In this document: one piece after another, positions 26,883 to 35,831 of the stretch
Numbering within the stretch: the stretch's first letter is position 1
Layout of the letters: every line of letters begins with the position of its first letter
Assembly: GCA_002341185.1 (NCBI GenBank)
Contig: DDNP01000020.1
Span: 123,026-187,025, forward strand
Length of the DNA stretch: 64,000 nt
Direction of reading: 5' to 3'
Origin: Candidatus Neomicrothrix sp. UBA2517
GTDB lineage: Bacteria > Actinomycetota > Acidimicrobiia > Acidimicrobiales > UBA8592
The notes under the pieces: model-generated
The model's database searches: none
The model's input: the letters and a program-made list of their open reading frames with translations, nothing else
What the model was told of the DNA's origin: nothing
Translations under genes and position numbers: made by a program

Positions 26883-28106
26883 ATGGAAGTTTCGCAAGAA
26901 AACACAAATTCGAAGCTCCCGTTGACCGGCATTAGGGTACTTGCAGCTGAACAGATGCAATCGCTTCCGTACGCAACGCAATTACTTGCGAGTTTCGGAG
27001 CGGAGGTAATTAAGGTCGAGCATCCAGTGAGAGGCGACTTAGGAAGATCAGGATTGCCTAGCACAAAAGGCATTGACGGCAACGATGTTGGAGCTACTTT
27101 TTTACGGAATAATCTCTATAAAAAAAGTATCGGAATTGACTTAAAAAGCTCTCTTGGTCAGAACCTCTTCCTCCAACTAGTTCAAAATTTTCATGTCGTA
27201 GCGGAGAACTACAAACCCGGCACAATGGATAGATTCAATCTTGGTTATAGCGACATCAAAGAAACCTGCCCAGAAATTATTTATCTATCGCTATCTGGTT
27301 TTGGAAATTCTATAGAAACTCCCTACAAGTCTTGGCCCGCATTTGCTCCTGTTGCTGAAGCCATGTCGGGAATATACAACTTCAATAGAGGACCAGATGA
27401 TGATTTAAAGGTTTCACCGGTGGGTGCACTGGGAGATACTGGAACAGGCTTGTTCGCTGTCATCGGGGTCCTTACGGCTCTGCGAAGGCTTGAAAAATTT
27501 GAGGAAGGCTCCTATATCGATATCTCGATGTTTGACTCGATGATTGCATTTGCTGATATTGTTCCCAACTATTACTCAATGGGGAAAGACCCCAGAACCC
27601 CTAGTTCATTGATAAATCACGGGTTTAAGGTCTCAAAAGGTGAAATCATTATTCAGATTGGTCGTGAACATCAATTTGAAGCTTTTGTTAGACACATTGG
27701 AAAGCCCGAATGGTTAGATGAGGATCGATTCGAAACCAGATCTGGCTGGGTGGAAAATATTCAAGAGATAATTGATCAATTCGCTATTTGGGCGGGAGAT
27801 AGAGACACCATTAGTTTGTGTGAAGGCCTTGCTGAAGCCGGAGTTGCCGCTGCTCCAGTATTTGAAGCATCAGATATTGTGGGTGACCCTCATGTGAAGG
27901 CACGCGAAATGCTTCTGCCCGTTGAAACGAGTGGAGAATTTAATGTTCTTACTGCAGGGAACCCGGTAAGAATATCTGGTGTGACTCGACCAGAACTCAC
28001 ACCGCCTCCCGCTCTTGGCGCTGATACTAAATCTCTGTTGATGACGGAGTTAAACCTGAGCGAAAAGGAATACCTTAAACTTGCCGAAGATAATATCGTT
28101 AGCTAG
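26883..28106 (+). CDS. CaiB/BaiF family III CoA-transferase
   Basis: A 407-residue enzyme that moves CoA between carboxylic acids through an aspartyl-CoA anhydride. Family signatures are the N-terminal GIRVLAAEQMQSLPYATQLLASFGAEVIKVEHP, NLYKKSIGIDLKSS, and the catalytic-Asp region VGALGDTGTGLFAVIGVL near residue 180. It starts 14 bases after leuA. Its substrate is unknown; a second CaiB-type gene is at 30581 on the other strand. Confidence 0.9.
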   Translation: MEVSQENTNSKLPLTGIRVLAAEQMQSLPYATQLLASFGAEVIKVEHPVRGDLGRSGLPSTKGIDGNDVGATFLRNNLYKKSIGIDLKSSLGQNLFLQLVQNFHVVAENYKPGTMDRFNLGYSDIKETCPEIIYLSLSGFGNSIETPYKSWPAFAPVAEAMSGIYNFNRGPDDDLKVSPVGALGDTGTGLFAVIGVLTALRRLEKFEEGSYIDISMFDSMIAFADIVPNYYSMGKDPRTPSSLINHGFKVSKGEIIIQIGREHQFEAFVRHIGKPEWLDEDRFETRSGWVENIQEIIDQFAIWAGDRDTISLCEGLAEAGVAAAPVFEASDIVGDPHVKAREMLLPVETSGEFNVLTAGNPVRISGVTRPELTPPPALGADTKSLLMTELNLSEKEYLKLAEDNIVS

Positions 28107-28650
28107 GTTCATCAATTTGTTTTCGTAGGGCCTGAACTAATTCATCCGATAAAGGTTCTCTGCCAAGGCCTACATTGTTATCAGGCCAAGATGCCTCTGG
28201 AAGAATCAATGGGGAATCCTTACTTTGGCCAAACCATAAGTAGTGCCGGCGATGTCTAAATTTCCAACTGGCGCCGAATCCGTCTGAACTGTCAACTAAC
28301 TCATACTGATCGACATATTTAATGAGTTGCTCATAGTAGCCTTCTTGTTCGTTCTGAGCGTAGCACCTTGCCCATACTTCACCTTTGGCTTCTGTTTCAT
28401 TGTCAAAAGTGATTAGGTGATTAGCAACAAGAATGACCGCGAATTGCAAGTTAGTTAGAGTTGCTTCTGACATTGCTCTCAATGCGGTTTCACCAACGCC
28501 CATATCCCCAAATGAAGCATTGGGAGAATAAAGGTTAACTAGTAATTCTATATCACGATTTCTAATGGCATCAGAGTAGCGGAAGACTAAGTCCTTTATC
28601 TGATCTTTGGCTAGTAATTCCTTAACAGCTTTTTCGTACTCTTCTGACAT
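28099..28650 (-). CDS. SnoaL-like (NTF2-fold) protein
   Basis: A 183-residue protein with a SnoaL_4-like domain: IKDLVFRYSDAIRNRDIELLVNLYSPNASF near residues 18-50, later GEVWARCYAQNEQEGYYEQLIKYVDQYE and the Trp/Tyr-rich WKFRHRRHYLWFGQ. These folds occur in hydroxylating-dioxygenase small subunits, dehydratases and cyclases. The catalytic class cannot be stated. It overlaps the end of the CoA-transferase by 8 bases, convergent. Confidence 0.75.
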   Translation of the reverse strand: MSEEYEKAVKELLAKDQIKDLVFRYSDAIRNRDIELLVNLYSPNASFGDMGVGETALRAMSEATLTNLQFAVILVANHLITFDNETEAKGEVWARCYAQNEQEGYYEQLIKYVDQYELVDSSDGFGASWKFRHRRHYLWFGQSKDSPLILPEASWPDNNVGLGREPLSDELVQALRKQIDEPS

Positions 28651-28718
28651 ATATTTAGTTTCTCATAAGTTAAATTATTACTTCTTACTTTAGGCAATAA
28701 GATGGACTTACGAGGGCA

Positions 28719-29246
28719 ATGATGAATAACGAGTTAGAAAATTGGGAAATGAGACGAAACATCTCTTCATTCGTTCTGTCTGAGGAAGAGGTCGATGCAA
28801 TAATCAACCGGGCTTCTCATGCTGTTGTTTCTTGGGTCACTAAATCAAATCAACCCGTTACAGCAGTTATGTTATACACAGTGATAGATGGAATAATAAC
28901 TGTTACATCTACGACTAATCGGGCTAAATACCGTGCTTGGAAACGAAATCCTTCAACTTCATTTTGTATCTGGGACCCACAAAATATTGGTAAACAAATA
29001 ACGCTTCGCGGGACCATCAACATACTCAAAGACGATGAATTGCTTCGCAAATACACTGAATCCTTTTTAACCCGTGCCATGAAAGGCAAGCAACCCAGCG
29101 AGGAAAGAATCGAAAAGGAGTTGGCTACTTTCCTGGCCCCAGATCGATACATGATGCAACTCAATATTGAGAAGACGTTAAGCCATAACCTTGATTTATT
29201 AATGCAAAAGGAACGTGAACTTCGCAAGAAAACGGATGCATCATAA
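28719..29246 (+). CDS. Pyridoxamine 5'-phosphate oxidase-like flavin/F420-binding protein
   Basis: A 175-residue split-barrel protein: FVLSEEEVDAIINRASHAVVSWVT, then PVTAVMLYTVIDGIITVTSTTNRAKYRAWKRNP, matching the PNPOx-like/F420-dependent group in which the Lys/Arg after STTNRAK binds the cofactor phosphate. Two adjacent ATGs (28719, 28722) are possible; the second is better spaced from GAGGG. The TAATG overlap couples it to the MaoC-like gene at 29246. Confidence 0.75.
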   Translation: MMNNELENWEMRRNISSFVLSEEEVDAIINRASHAVVSWVTKSNQPVTAVMLYTVIDGIITVTSTTNRAKYRAWKRNPSTSFCIWDPQNIGKQITLRGTINILKDDELLRKYTESFLTRAMKGKQPSEERIEKELATFLAPDRYMMQLNIEKTLSHNLDLLMQKERELRKKTDAS

Positions 29247-29683
29247 TGGTGCCTGTTGATCAAATCCTTTCTTTAAAAGGTTTTAAATTTCCTGGCGGTT
29301 CTAAACGCATTGAACATTGGGAGAATTGGTTACTTACTGATTGCACCGACTCTGGTCAACTACCGTCAAATTTGGTGCACCCAATAGCCTTGTTTCATAT
29401 TCCAATTCAAGGTGTAGATACCTCAATTAGTGAATTGTTTAAACTGGGAATGGTTGAGGGTGCTGGGTCTGTGGGTTTAGAAGGATATGACTGGGAGTAT
29501 TTCTTACCCTTATACGAAGACATTGACTATCGCTTTGAGGGTGAAGTTATTGACGTGGAACGTATCCAAACTGAATCTGGAGGAATTTTTGATCGGTTCG
29601 TCTTCAGAATTGAGTTGACAAATGATGAGGGCGAACTTGTTTCCAGAGTTACCAATAGTTGGCGATTTTGGAGAAAAAGGTGA
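29246..29683 (+). CDS. MaoC-like hydratase, non-catalytic partner (FAS1_DH region type)
   Basis: A 145-residue hot-dog-fold protein (FHIPIQGVDTSISELFKLG, then LPLYEDIDYRFEGEVIDVERI). It lacks the Asp-His hydratase motif. The next gene has that motif and overlaps this one by 4 bases, so the pair probably forms a two-subunit hydratase of the kind seen in actinobacterial steroid and acyl-CoA catabolism (ChsH-like, by analogy). The start overlaps the preceding stop by one base. Confidence 0.75.
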   Translation: MVPVDQILSLKGFKFPGGSKRIEHWENWLLTDCTDSGQLPSNLVHPIALFHIPIQGVDTSISELFKLGMVEGAGSVGLEGYDWEYFLPLYEDIDYRFEGEVIDVERIQTESGGIFDRFVFRIELTNDEGELVSRVTNSWRFWRKR

Positions 29684-30090
29684 GCGACTTAGAAGAATAC
29701 CTTGACCGAGAAGTACCGCGTCTAATCATTGAACAAGTTGATGCAAACAAAATGAAAACTATGGCTGCTATTCTTCGGGATCCATATCCTGTTCATTGGG
29801 ATAAAAAAGCTAATGCAACATTAGGCTTAGACGGGCGTGTCATAAATCAAGGGCCTTTAAATCTCTCTTATATAGCTAACATGCTAATTGCATGGCAGGG
29901 ACCGTCATGCATAAAAAGATTACAAGCAAGGTTTCTGAAACCTGTACTAGATGGAGAAACGGTTGTTGCCACAGGTAAAGTCGTTGAAATTATTGAACCA
30001 GAAGCAGGTAGAGTCCGGGTTCAAATCTGGTTAAGCCGAGGTGATGATGTCGTACTTGAGGGTGAAGCAGAAATCGAAATATCAAACTAA
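29680..30090 (+). CDS. MaoC-like hydratase, catalytic partner
   Basis: A 136-residue hot-dog protein starting at the GTG at 29680 (GTGA overlap with the preceding stop, with GGAGAAAAAG just before). The hydratase motif Asp-x4-His is in RDPYPVHWDKKANATLG, followed by RVINQGPLNLSYIANML. It would hydrate 2-enoyl-CoA substrates together with the adjacent non-catalytic subunit. Substrate unknown. Confidence 0.82.
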   Translation: MSDLEEYLDREVPRLIIEQVDANKMKTMAAILRDPYPVHWDKKANATLGLDGRVINQGPLNLSYIANMLIAWQGPSCIKRLQARFLKPVLDGETVVATGKVVEIIEPEAGRVRVQIWLSRGDDVVLEGEAEIEISN

Positions 30091-30111
30091 CGGGCTCGAT
30101 TCAACAGCCGG

Positions 30112-30579
30112 CTATCTGACATGGACTAATGAAGGACAGATACAGGAGAAGATAGTTAGCGCTAATTCCGTAGTGAGGCTATATTGATGCGTCACGACTC
30201 CTCTTTGCGGGTTTGATTTTGAAATTCTCTTTTCTAAAAGAATACTTTCAGCTTTGAAGCTTACACTTGGGCGAAGAGGGTTTGGAAAGATGAAGTTTTC
30301 AAAACCCATTCCTGCTATCCATGCGATGTCTCCATTTATCTCTAAATTCAACATATTCCATATGGCAAAAGTGTAAGCACCCGATGCAATTATCTCTCCG
30401 AACGGTGATTTTTTTGCCTTTTCAGGATCTGTGTGAAAGTACTGCCTATCATATTTTAACGAAAACTCTATAAGTTCCCTTTGGGAAGCCGAATACCACC
30501 TTGAATGAAAATTCTCCCCAATCTTCAAGTCTTCAAAAAACCGTGTGGGAAGAGGGCGGTCAGTAGGAATAGCTGTCAC
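30112..30579 (-). CDS. MaoC-family dehydratase
   Basis: A 155-residue hot-dog protein with the motif region YDRQYFHTDPEKAKKSPFGEIIASGAYTF carrying the Asp/His pair. It starts with GTG one base after the stop of the upstream CoA-transferase gene, so the two are coupled. It may hydrate the product of the acyl-CoA dehydrogenase in the same minus-strand run. The C-terminus looks unusual (LTIFSCICPSLVHVR), but the length is normal. Confidence 0.82.
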   Translation of the reverse strand: MTAIPTDRPLPTRFFEDLKIGENFHSRWYSASQRELIEFSLKYDRQYFHTDPEKAKKSPFGEIIASGAYTFAIWNMLNLEINGDIAWIAGMGFENFIFPNPLRPSVSFKAESILLEKRISKSNPQRGVVTHQYSLTTELALTIFSCICPSLVHVR

Positions 30580-30580
30580 A

Positions 30581-31798
30581 CTAATGTTCCTTAGAGAAAA
30601 GGATTCCCTGTTGAGTTAATTCGTCAATGCTCTCTGGACTCCTTCCTAAAAGTCCATTAAGGATTTCAAAGTTGTGCTCGCCTAACGCTGCGGCTATGTG
30701 ATTGTCTTCTGGAAGAGGGTCTGAGGATTTGAATGGAAATCCAGGTACCTGGACCTCGCCAGCAAGGGGATCGCTTACTGTTCGAACTGTGCCGCGTTCG
30801 AGAAAATGGGGATGCGAAAGAGCATCTTGTGGAGCTAATGAAGGCCCGCAGGGAACTCTATGTGATTGGAGCACTGTAATGGCATGTTCATCGTCAGAAA
30901 AGGATTGTAACCATTCTTCAATAATTGCAGTTAAATCATCTCTGTTTTTGAGGCGCGCCGGATTACCAATAAATCGATCATCATTTGCTAGCTCCGGTTT
31001 ACCCATAGCTTCAAATAAATTTTGTATTTGGGCTTCAGCACACAGGATTATTATCCACCCTTCCGAACCTTTAAATGAACCTGCTGGCGATAACATTTGA
31101 AACTCAGTTCCTTGCCTCATAGGGACATATTCTCCATTGGTCATTGAAGATGCATGTACTGGCATATCATGCATGTGGAAGAGTGCGTCAACCATAGAAA
31201 TATCTAAGTGGGTACCTCTACCTGTTCGTTCTCGGTGAAACAATGCATGCCCAATGGCAGCGAAGGCGTGGACACCAGCATTTGTATCCCCCATTCCAAT
31301 CCCGACAAACATTGGTGGTCTGTCTGGTTCTCCAGTCATGTGCATTATTCCTGCGTAGCCTTGTGCAATCAAGTCGAAGCAAGGCAAGCTTGAAAGTGGT
31401 CCGGTTTGCCCAAAACCTGAAACAGAAGCCATAACTATTTCCGGATTTATTTTTGATAAATTATCGTAACCTAGACCTTTTCGGTCTAGCACTCCTGGGC
31501 TGAAATTTTCAACGACAATATCGACATGCTCCACCAGTTCTAGAATAATTTGCTTTCCGGTATCAGAATTGATGTCCATGCATATACTTTTTTTACCTCG
31601 GTTCTGCTGAATATGTGTACCTGCTCTTTTATTGACCCGAGGTCTATTTGAACGATTTGGATCACCATACGGTGGTTGCTCAACTTTGATTACGTTGGCA
31701 CCTAGTTCTGTAAGCAATCGAGTGCAAGCGGGTCCTGCAAGATACCTGGTTAGATCAAGCACGTTTACCCCCTCAAGCCAAGTGTTTGAACTTTCCAT
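30581..31798 (-). CDS. CaiB/BaiF family III CoA-transferase
   Basis: A 405-residue CoA-transferase from the ATG at 31798, which has AGGGGGG nearby; the upstream ATG at 31849 would overlap the SDR gene. Signatures: GVNVLDLTRYLAGPACTRLLTELGANVIKVEQP, NRGKKSICMDINS, and the catalytic Asp region GIGMGDTNAGVHAFAAIGHAL. It belongs to the minus-strand run amidohydrolase, acyl-CoA dehydrogenase, SDR, CoA-transferase, MaoC (34735 down to 30112), which looks like one operon. Confidence 0.9.
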   Translation of the reverse strand: MESSNTWLEGVNVLDLTRYLAGPACTRLLTELGANVIKVEQPPYGDPNRSNRPRVNKRAGTHIQQNRGKKSICMDINSDTGKQIILELVEHVDIVVENFSPGVLDRKGLGYDNLSKINPEIVMASVSGFGQTGPLSSLPCFDLIAQGYAGIMHMTGEPDRPPMFVGIGMGDTNAGVHAFAAIGHALFHRERTGRGTHLDISMVDALFHMHDMPVHASSMTNGEYVPMRQGTEFQMLSPAGSFKGSEGWIIILCAEAQIQNLFEAMGKPELANDDRFIGNPARLKNRDDLTAIIEEWLQSFSDDEHAITVLQSHRVPCGPSLAPQDALSHPHFLERGTVRTVSDPLAGEVQVPGFPFKSSDPLPEDNHIAAALGEHNFEILNGLLGRSPESIDELTQQGILFSKEH

Positions 31799-31823
31799 AA
31801 TGCCCCCCCTTGCAGGTTTTTCT

Positions 31824-32600
31824 TTAAGCGTATTTAGCTCCACCATCAATAGGGATGATGGCGCCGTTTATTTGATAAGCAAGGTCGCTTACCATGAAAG
31901 CAACGATATCTCCTATGCTCTCCGGAGTTGACAAACGGCCGGTCAAGTTTGGCATAAAATCACTGGTTGCCCATTCTTCAATTTCATTCCAATTATCGCC
32001 GATACCTTTATCTCTGGACCGCTTAGCTAACATTTCTTTTACTTCATCTGTAGCTATCATTCCAGGGTTCAAGAGGTTCGCTGTGACGCCACTATGTTTT
32101 AGTTTACGTGCGAGACTCTTAACGATAGGGACTAATGCGGCTTTAGCTCCGTAGTAACCTGGCGAATGAGTCCCTGGATTATCTATCCCGATTGTGCCTA
32201 GGAAAAGTATCCTTCCCCATCCATTAATTACCATGTGTCGAATCACTGACTGCGAAAGTTTGACTCCCATCAGGACATTATGCTCCCATTCTTCAGCCCA
32301 TGAATCTATTGATTCCCAGCTTGATTCAAATGGCTTCCCGTAATTATTTATAAGGATATCTATAGGAGGAAGAATTGATTGGATCTCTTCTTCGGATGAT
32401 TCCAGCGGATCAAACTCTAAGCACGAAGCTGTCCCATTTATGATATTTAGGCGATCAAAGGTAGAATTAGTCTGACCTGTCTTGAAACCGTGAACGATGA
32501 CATGAGCACCTTCCTCGCATAATCTTTCAGCAATCCCCGCTCCTGTTCCGCGATGACTACCAGTGACTAGAGCGACTTTACCTTCAAGGTTTAAGTTCAT
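31824..32600 (-). CDS. Short-chain dehydrogenase/reductase (SDR)
   Basis: A 258-residue SDR: cofactor motif TGSHRGTGAGIAE, ILINNYG in place of NNAG, catalytic YYGAKAALV (YxxxK), and VTANLLNPGMIATDE. The start overlaps the stop of the acyl-CoA dehydrogenase by ATGA (32597-32600). Probably acts on a hydroxyacyl-CoA or cyclic alcohol in the same pathway; the substrate is inference. Confidence 0.88.
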   Translation of the reverse strand: MNLNLEGKVALVTGSHRGTGAGIAERLCEEGAHVIVHGFKTGQTNSTFDRLNIINGTASCLEFDPLESSEEEIQSILPPIDILINNYGKPFESSWESIDSWAEEWEHNVLMGVKLSQSVIRHMVINGWGRILFLGTIGIDNPGTHSPGYYGAKAALVPIVKSLARKLKHSGVTANLLNPGMIATDEVKEMLAKRSRDKGIGDNWNEIEEWATSDFMPNLTGRLSTPESIGDIVAFMVSDLAYQINGAIIPIDGGAKYA

Positions 32601-33715
32601 TTGACTCGTGGTTCTCGAGGCAGTCCAAGAACTCTTTCTCCGAGAATATTCCTCATGACATCAGATGTTCCGCCTTGAATTGTGTATGCAGGAGCGTATG
32701 CAATACCCATTTGAAGCTGGTTACCTGCAATTGACGATAGGCCAAGTATTTTTGAGGCAAAATTAGCGACTCGTTGTTCATGTTCTGTGCAGAAACATTT
32801 GGTTCCCGCACTGAATCCTGCAGGGGCTTGACCTAACGCTCCTTTATAAACAAGGACTCTGCCAATCCTATAACCGGTTTCAAGTGCTGCTATTTCTTGC
32901 CGGACAATAGGATCTTCTTTATCAGCAACTTCACATGCTCTTTCGAATAGCAACCAGTTTGACATCAAGCGGTCAATTCCTCCTCGCTCGTGTTCAAGCT
33001 GTGACATTGTTTGTGAAAAGGCGTTGTTCTCTTGACCTATTAAGTTATCTGCCGAGACTTTGACATCTGTGAAGAAAATCTCACAAAAGTGACTGTTTCC
33101 TACAGCATCAACAATTGGTCGCACTTCAATCCCCTCTAGATCCATCGGAACTACAAGTTCACTTAACCCCTTGTGCGGAGGTCCTTCATTTGAAGTTCGA
33201 ACTATGAGGTAACAGTAATCAGATATAGCAGCAATACTGGTCCAAATTTTTTGACCATTGACTATGTAAATATCGCCTTCCTTTTTTGCAAAAGTTTGGA
33301 GTGATGCTAAGTCAGATCCTGAATTAGGTTCGCTCATTCCTATACACCATGTACTTTCACCTTGAAGCATCTCAGGAAGGAATCTTTGTTGTTGGTCGTT
33401 TGTCCCGTATGAATAGATAGCTGGTCCCATCTGCCTATCAGCAATCCAACTGGCTGATATAGGGGCACCAACTTTCATCATTTCCTCGGCTACGACAATT
33501 CGTTCAATTCCTGGCCTTCCGCCACCACCATGCTTAATGGGCCATGTCATCCCTATCCAGCCTTCACTGGCTAGGACTTTAGAAAATTCTTTTGAATATC
33601 CATTGATCCAAGAATCATCAAAACATCCGAAATCCTGTACACCCTTTTCTGCAACTAATTTTGCACGGGCTTGAAGGTTTTTAAGACCCAGAGGGAATGA
33701 GAAATCAAAAGACAT
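32597..33715 (-). CDS. Acyl-CoA dehydrogenase (variant lacking the usual Glu)
   Basis: A 372-residue FAD enzyme: WCIGMSEPNSGSDLASLQT, VNGQKIWTSIA and the C-terminal IQGGTSDVMRNILGERVLGLP. In classical enzymes the C-terminal motif carries the catalytic Glu (YEGT); here it reads QGGT, as in some actinobacterial subgroups and heteromeric partners. It may use another base or act with a second subunit. It is one base from the amidohydrolase stop and overlaps the SDR start. Confidence 0.9.
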   Translation of the reverse strand: MSFDFSFPLGLKNLQARAKLVAEKGVQDFGCFDDSWINGYSKEFSKVLASEGWIGMTWPIKHGGGGRPGIERIVVAEEMMKVGAPISASWIADRQMGPAIYSYGTNDQQQRFLPEMLQGESTWCIGMSEPNSGSDLASLQTFAKKEGDIYIVNGQKIWTSIAAISDYCYLIVRTSNEGPPHKGLSELVVPMDLEGIEVRPIVDAVGNSHFCEIFFTDVKVSADNLIGQENNAFSQTMSQLEHERGGIDRLMSNWLLFERACEVADKEDPIVRQEIAALETGYRIGRVLVYKGALGQAPAGFSAGTKCFCTEHEQRVANFASKILGLSSIAGNQLQMGIAYAPAYTIQGGTSDVMRNILGERVLGLPREPRVK

Positions 33716-34735
33716 CTAATCACCAATCCCGTAAACAGTTGCTGCAGTCCGCCAGAATAGGTTATCTTTCTCATTTTGCGAGAAAGAATTAACTATCCTT
33801 TGGAAGCTATTCCAGATAACAGAGTATGGAAGGGTTTGTCTATCAACTGGGTAATTTGATTCAAACATGCATTTATCCGTTCCAAATGTCTCAATACACC
33901 ACAGTATCTTCTCATTCCATACAGAGACCACTTGATCGGAGGATGGTGGTGATGATTTATTTGCCCATTGTGTAGAAAAGTAATTTTCCATTCCAATCCC
34001 ACCAACTTTTAAATAGATATTTTCAAAAATTGATAACTTTTGAAGTTCTGTTTGCCAGATTTTTTGCATTTCTCGTTGCTTATTTTCCCAGCTTCCTATC
34101 CGTACTGGTGCACCCAGGTGGTTAATGATAATTTTTGTTTCGGGCACTTCTTTAGCTAAATGAATTAATTCGTGTAATTGATCAAAATATAGCCATGCAT
34201 CAAAACTGTAATTGAAATCTGATAGTTGCTTTACTCCTTGTAAAAAACTTTCCTGAAGCATCAATTCTTTTGAGGGTTTACTATGGGAGATGGATATCTT
34301 CGGATCGCTACTCCAAGCAGTAGCATGCCGGACTCCTTTGAGTAAGGCACCACCAACCTCATTATGAGCTTTCAGAACTTCAGCCACTTCATTACCAAGA
34401 GCAAGGTCCACGTAGGCTATGATTCCGGAGATATTGCAACCCTCAAGCTTTTTAGCTCTCTGTGACTCCCCAAAGACAAATTCTGTTTCACCAAGCGAGC
34501 GAAATTTCTTTTCACCTTCTTTTCTATAGTCAGCTAAGCATTCAGCAAATACCGTATCCGTAACTCTATGCCCTCTACTAGTATCTACGCTGAGCTCTTC
34601 AGCAAGATATCTACTCCCGCCACGGTTCCATAAATGATGATGTGGATCAATAATTCTTTGTTCTGAGTCGATCGGTAACTCTTGCCCACTATTTATCCAA
34701 TCAAGCCGGTCAAGATCCATTTCAAGTAACTCCAA
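33716..34735 (-). CDS. Amidohydrolase-2 family TIM-barrel hydrolase
   Basis: A 339-residue amidohydrolase: N-terminal metal-binding IIDPHHHLW (HxH), middle KIIINHLGAP and C-terminal CMFESNYPVDRQ. This is the lactonase/pyrone hydrolase-like group. It heads the minus-strand run with acyl-CoA dehydrogenase, SDR, CoA-transferase and MaoC, so a ring-opening or lactone-hydrolysing role is plausible. A downstream ATG at 34720 is an alternative start. Confidence 0.82.
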   Translation of the reverse strand: MELLEMDLDRLDWINSGQELPIDSEQRIIDPHHHLWNRGGSRYLAEELSVDTSRGHRVTDTVFAECLADYRKEGEKKFRSLGETEFVFGESQRAKKLEGCNISGIIAYVDLALGNEVAEVLKAHNEVGGALLKGVRHATAWSSDPKISISHSKPSKELMLQESFLQGVKQLSDFNYSFDAWLYFDQLHELIHLAKEVPETKIIINHLGAPVRIGSWENKQREMQKIWQTELQKLSIFENIYLKVGGIGMENYFSTQWANKSSPPSSDQVVSVWNEKILWCIETFGTDKCMFESNYPVDRQTLPYSVIWNSFQRIVNSFSQNEKDNLFWRTAATVYGIGD

Positions 34736-34829
34736 TTATCATCCTTGTACGGTAGCTCAGGATACCATTTGATATCAATGAAATACTGTTCAGATTGCAG
34801 AAGGCACGTAAGCTCAATAAAGTGAGCAA

Positions 34830-35828
34830 ATGAGTGGTTTTATAGACGTGCACGGTCATGTAGTTCTAGATGAAAGCATGGGCGCGGCTGGGTCAGCTTG
34901 TGGTCCAGAACTTGGTAAACACCCGGATGGAACGCCTTGGTTCCGAGTTGGCGATTGGCGTTTAGATGGAGTTCCCTATAAAGAGTCGCTCTTTATGCAG
35001 GCAGAGATGAGACTTGAAGCAATGAACACTGCAGGAATTTCATTGCAAGCTCTATCTCCAAATCCACTGACTTATCTGCATTGGATAGATCAAACAGACG
35101 CTATAAATTACTGCAGAACCCACAATGAGGCCATGGGTTTACTGGTACAGGCACATAAGAACCGATTTATTGGGTTTGCCTCGTTACCAATGCAAAATAT
35201 TGAAGCGTCAATAGTTGAGCTTGAATACTCAGTAAAAGAACTTGGCTTAATTGGTGGCTATATCGGAACTGATTTCGGAACTGATTTCGATGATCCACGC
35301 ATGGACCCCTTCTATGCAGCATGTTGTGAACTTAATGTTCCCTTATTTATTCACCCTGCTCCTTCTGGACTTGATGGGCCACTACGCGATCCACGAATGA
35401 GAAAATATGATCTTGACTTAGTAATTGAATTCTCTTACGAAGAACTAGTAGCAACCTCAATAATTATTTTTGGAGGAGTTACTCGAAGATTTCCCGACCT
35501 AGATATTTGTATCTCGCACGGGGGTGGGTCAACTATGCTTCATAGGAGCAAGCTTCGACTTCTGGCTGAGCGTCGACCAGCTGCGCCTGAGTGGATTCGA
35601 GAACCGGGAATCTTTGATGCTGAATTGGATAAGCTTTGGTTTGATTGCCATGTCTCTGGAGAAAAGGAGTTTGAGTTTGCCCTTAGTCAGATCGGAACAA
35701 ACCGATTAGTGCTCGGCACAAACTTTGGAGGCTGGGATTCAGGTTCAGCCCATTATCCTGTTGAAATTGTGGAGGTTCTGAACCGGAATGCTGCGAAGTT
35801 GCTTCGGTTAGAACCTCATCAGAATTAG
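34830..35828 (+). CDS. ACMSD-type amidohydrolase (metal-dependent decarboxylase/hydrolase)
   Basis: A 332-residue protein of the aminocarboxymuconate-semialdehyde-decarboxylase-like group: FIDVHGHVV (HxH), LFIHPAPSGLDG, CISHGGGS and LGTNFGGWDSG near the C-terminus, where many relatives have Asp in place of Asn. Such enzymes decarboxylate or hydrolyse aromatic-derived acids using zinc. It is divergent from the amidohydrolase at 34735, an unusual pairing of two related enzymes head to head. Confidence 0.82.
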   Translation: MSGFIDVHGHVVLDESMGAAGSACGPELGKHPDGTPWFRVGDWRLDGVPYKESLFMQAEMRLEAMNTAGISLQALSPNPLTYLHWIDQTDAINYCRTHNEAMGLLVQAHKNRFIGFASLPMQNIEASIVELEYSVKELGLIGGYIGTDFGTDFDDPRMDPFYAACCELNVPLFIHPAPSGLDGPLRDPRMRKYDLDLVIEFSYEELVATSIIIFGGVTRRFPDLDICISHGGGSTMLHRSKLRLLAERRPAAPEWIREPGIFDAELDKLWFDCHVSGEKEFEFALSQIGTNRLVLGTNFGGWDSGSAHYPVEIVEVLNRNAAKLLRLEPHQN

Positions 35829-35831
35829 TAA

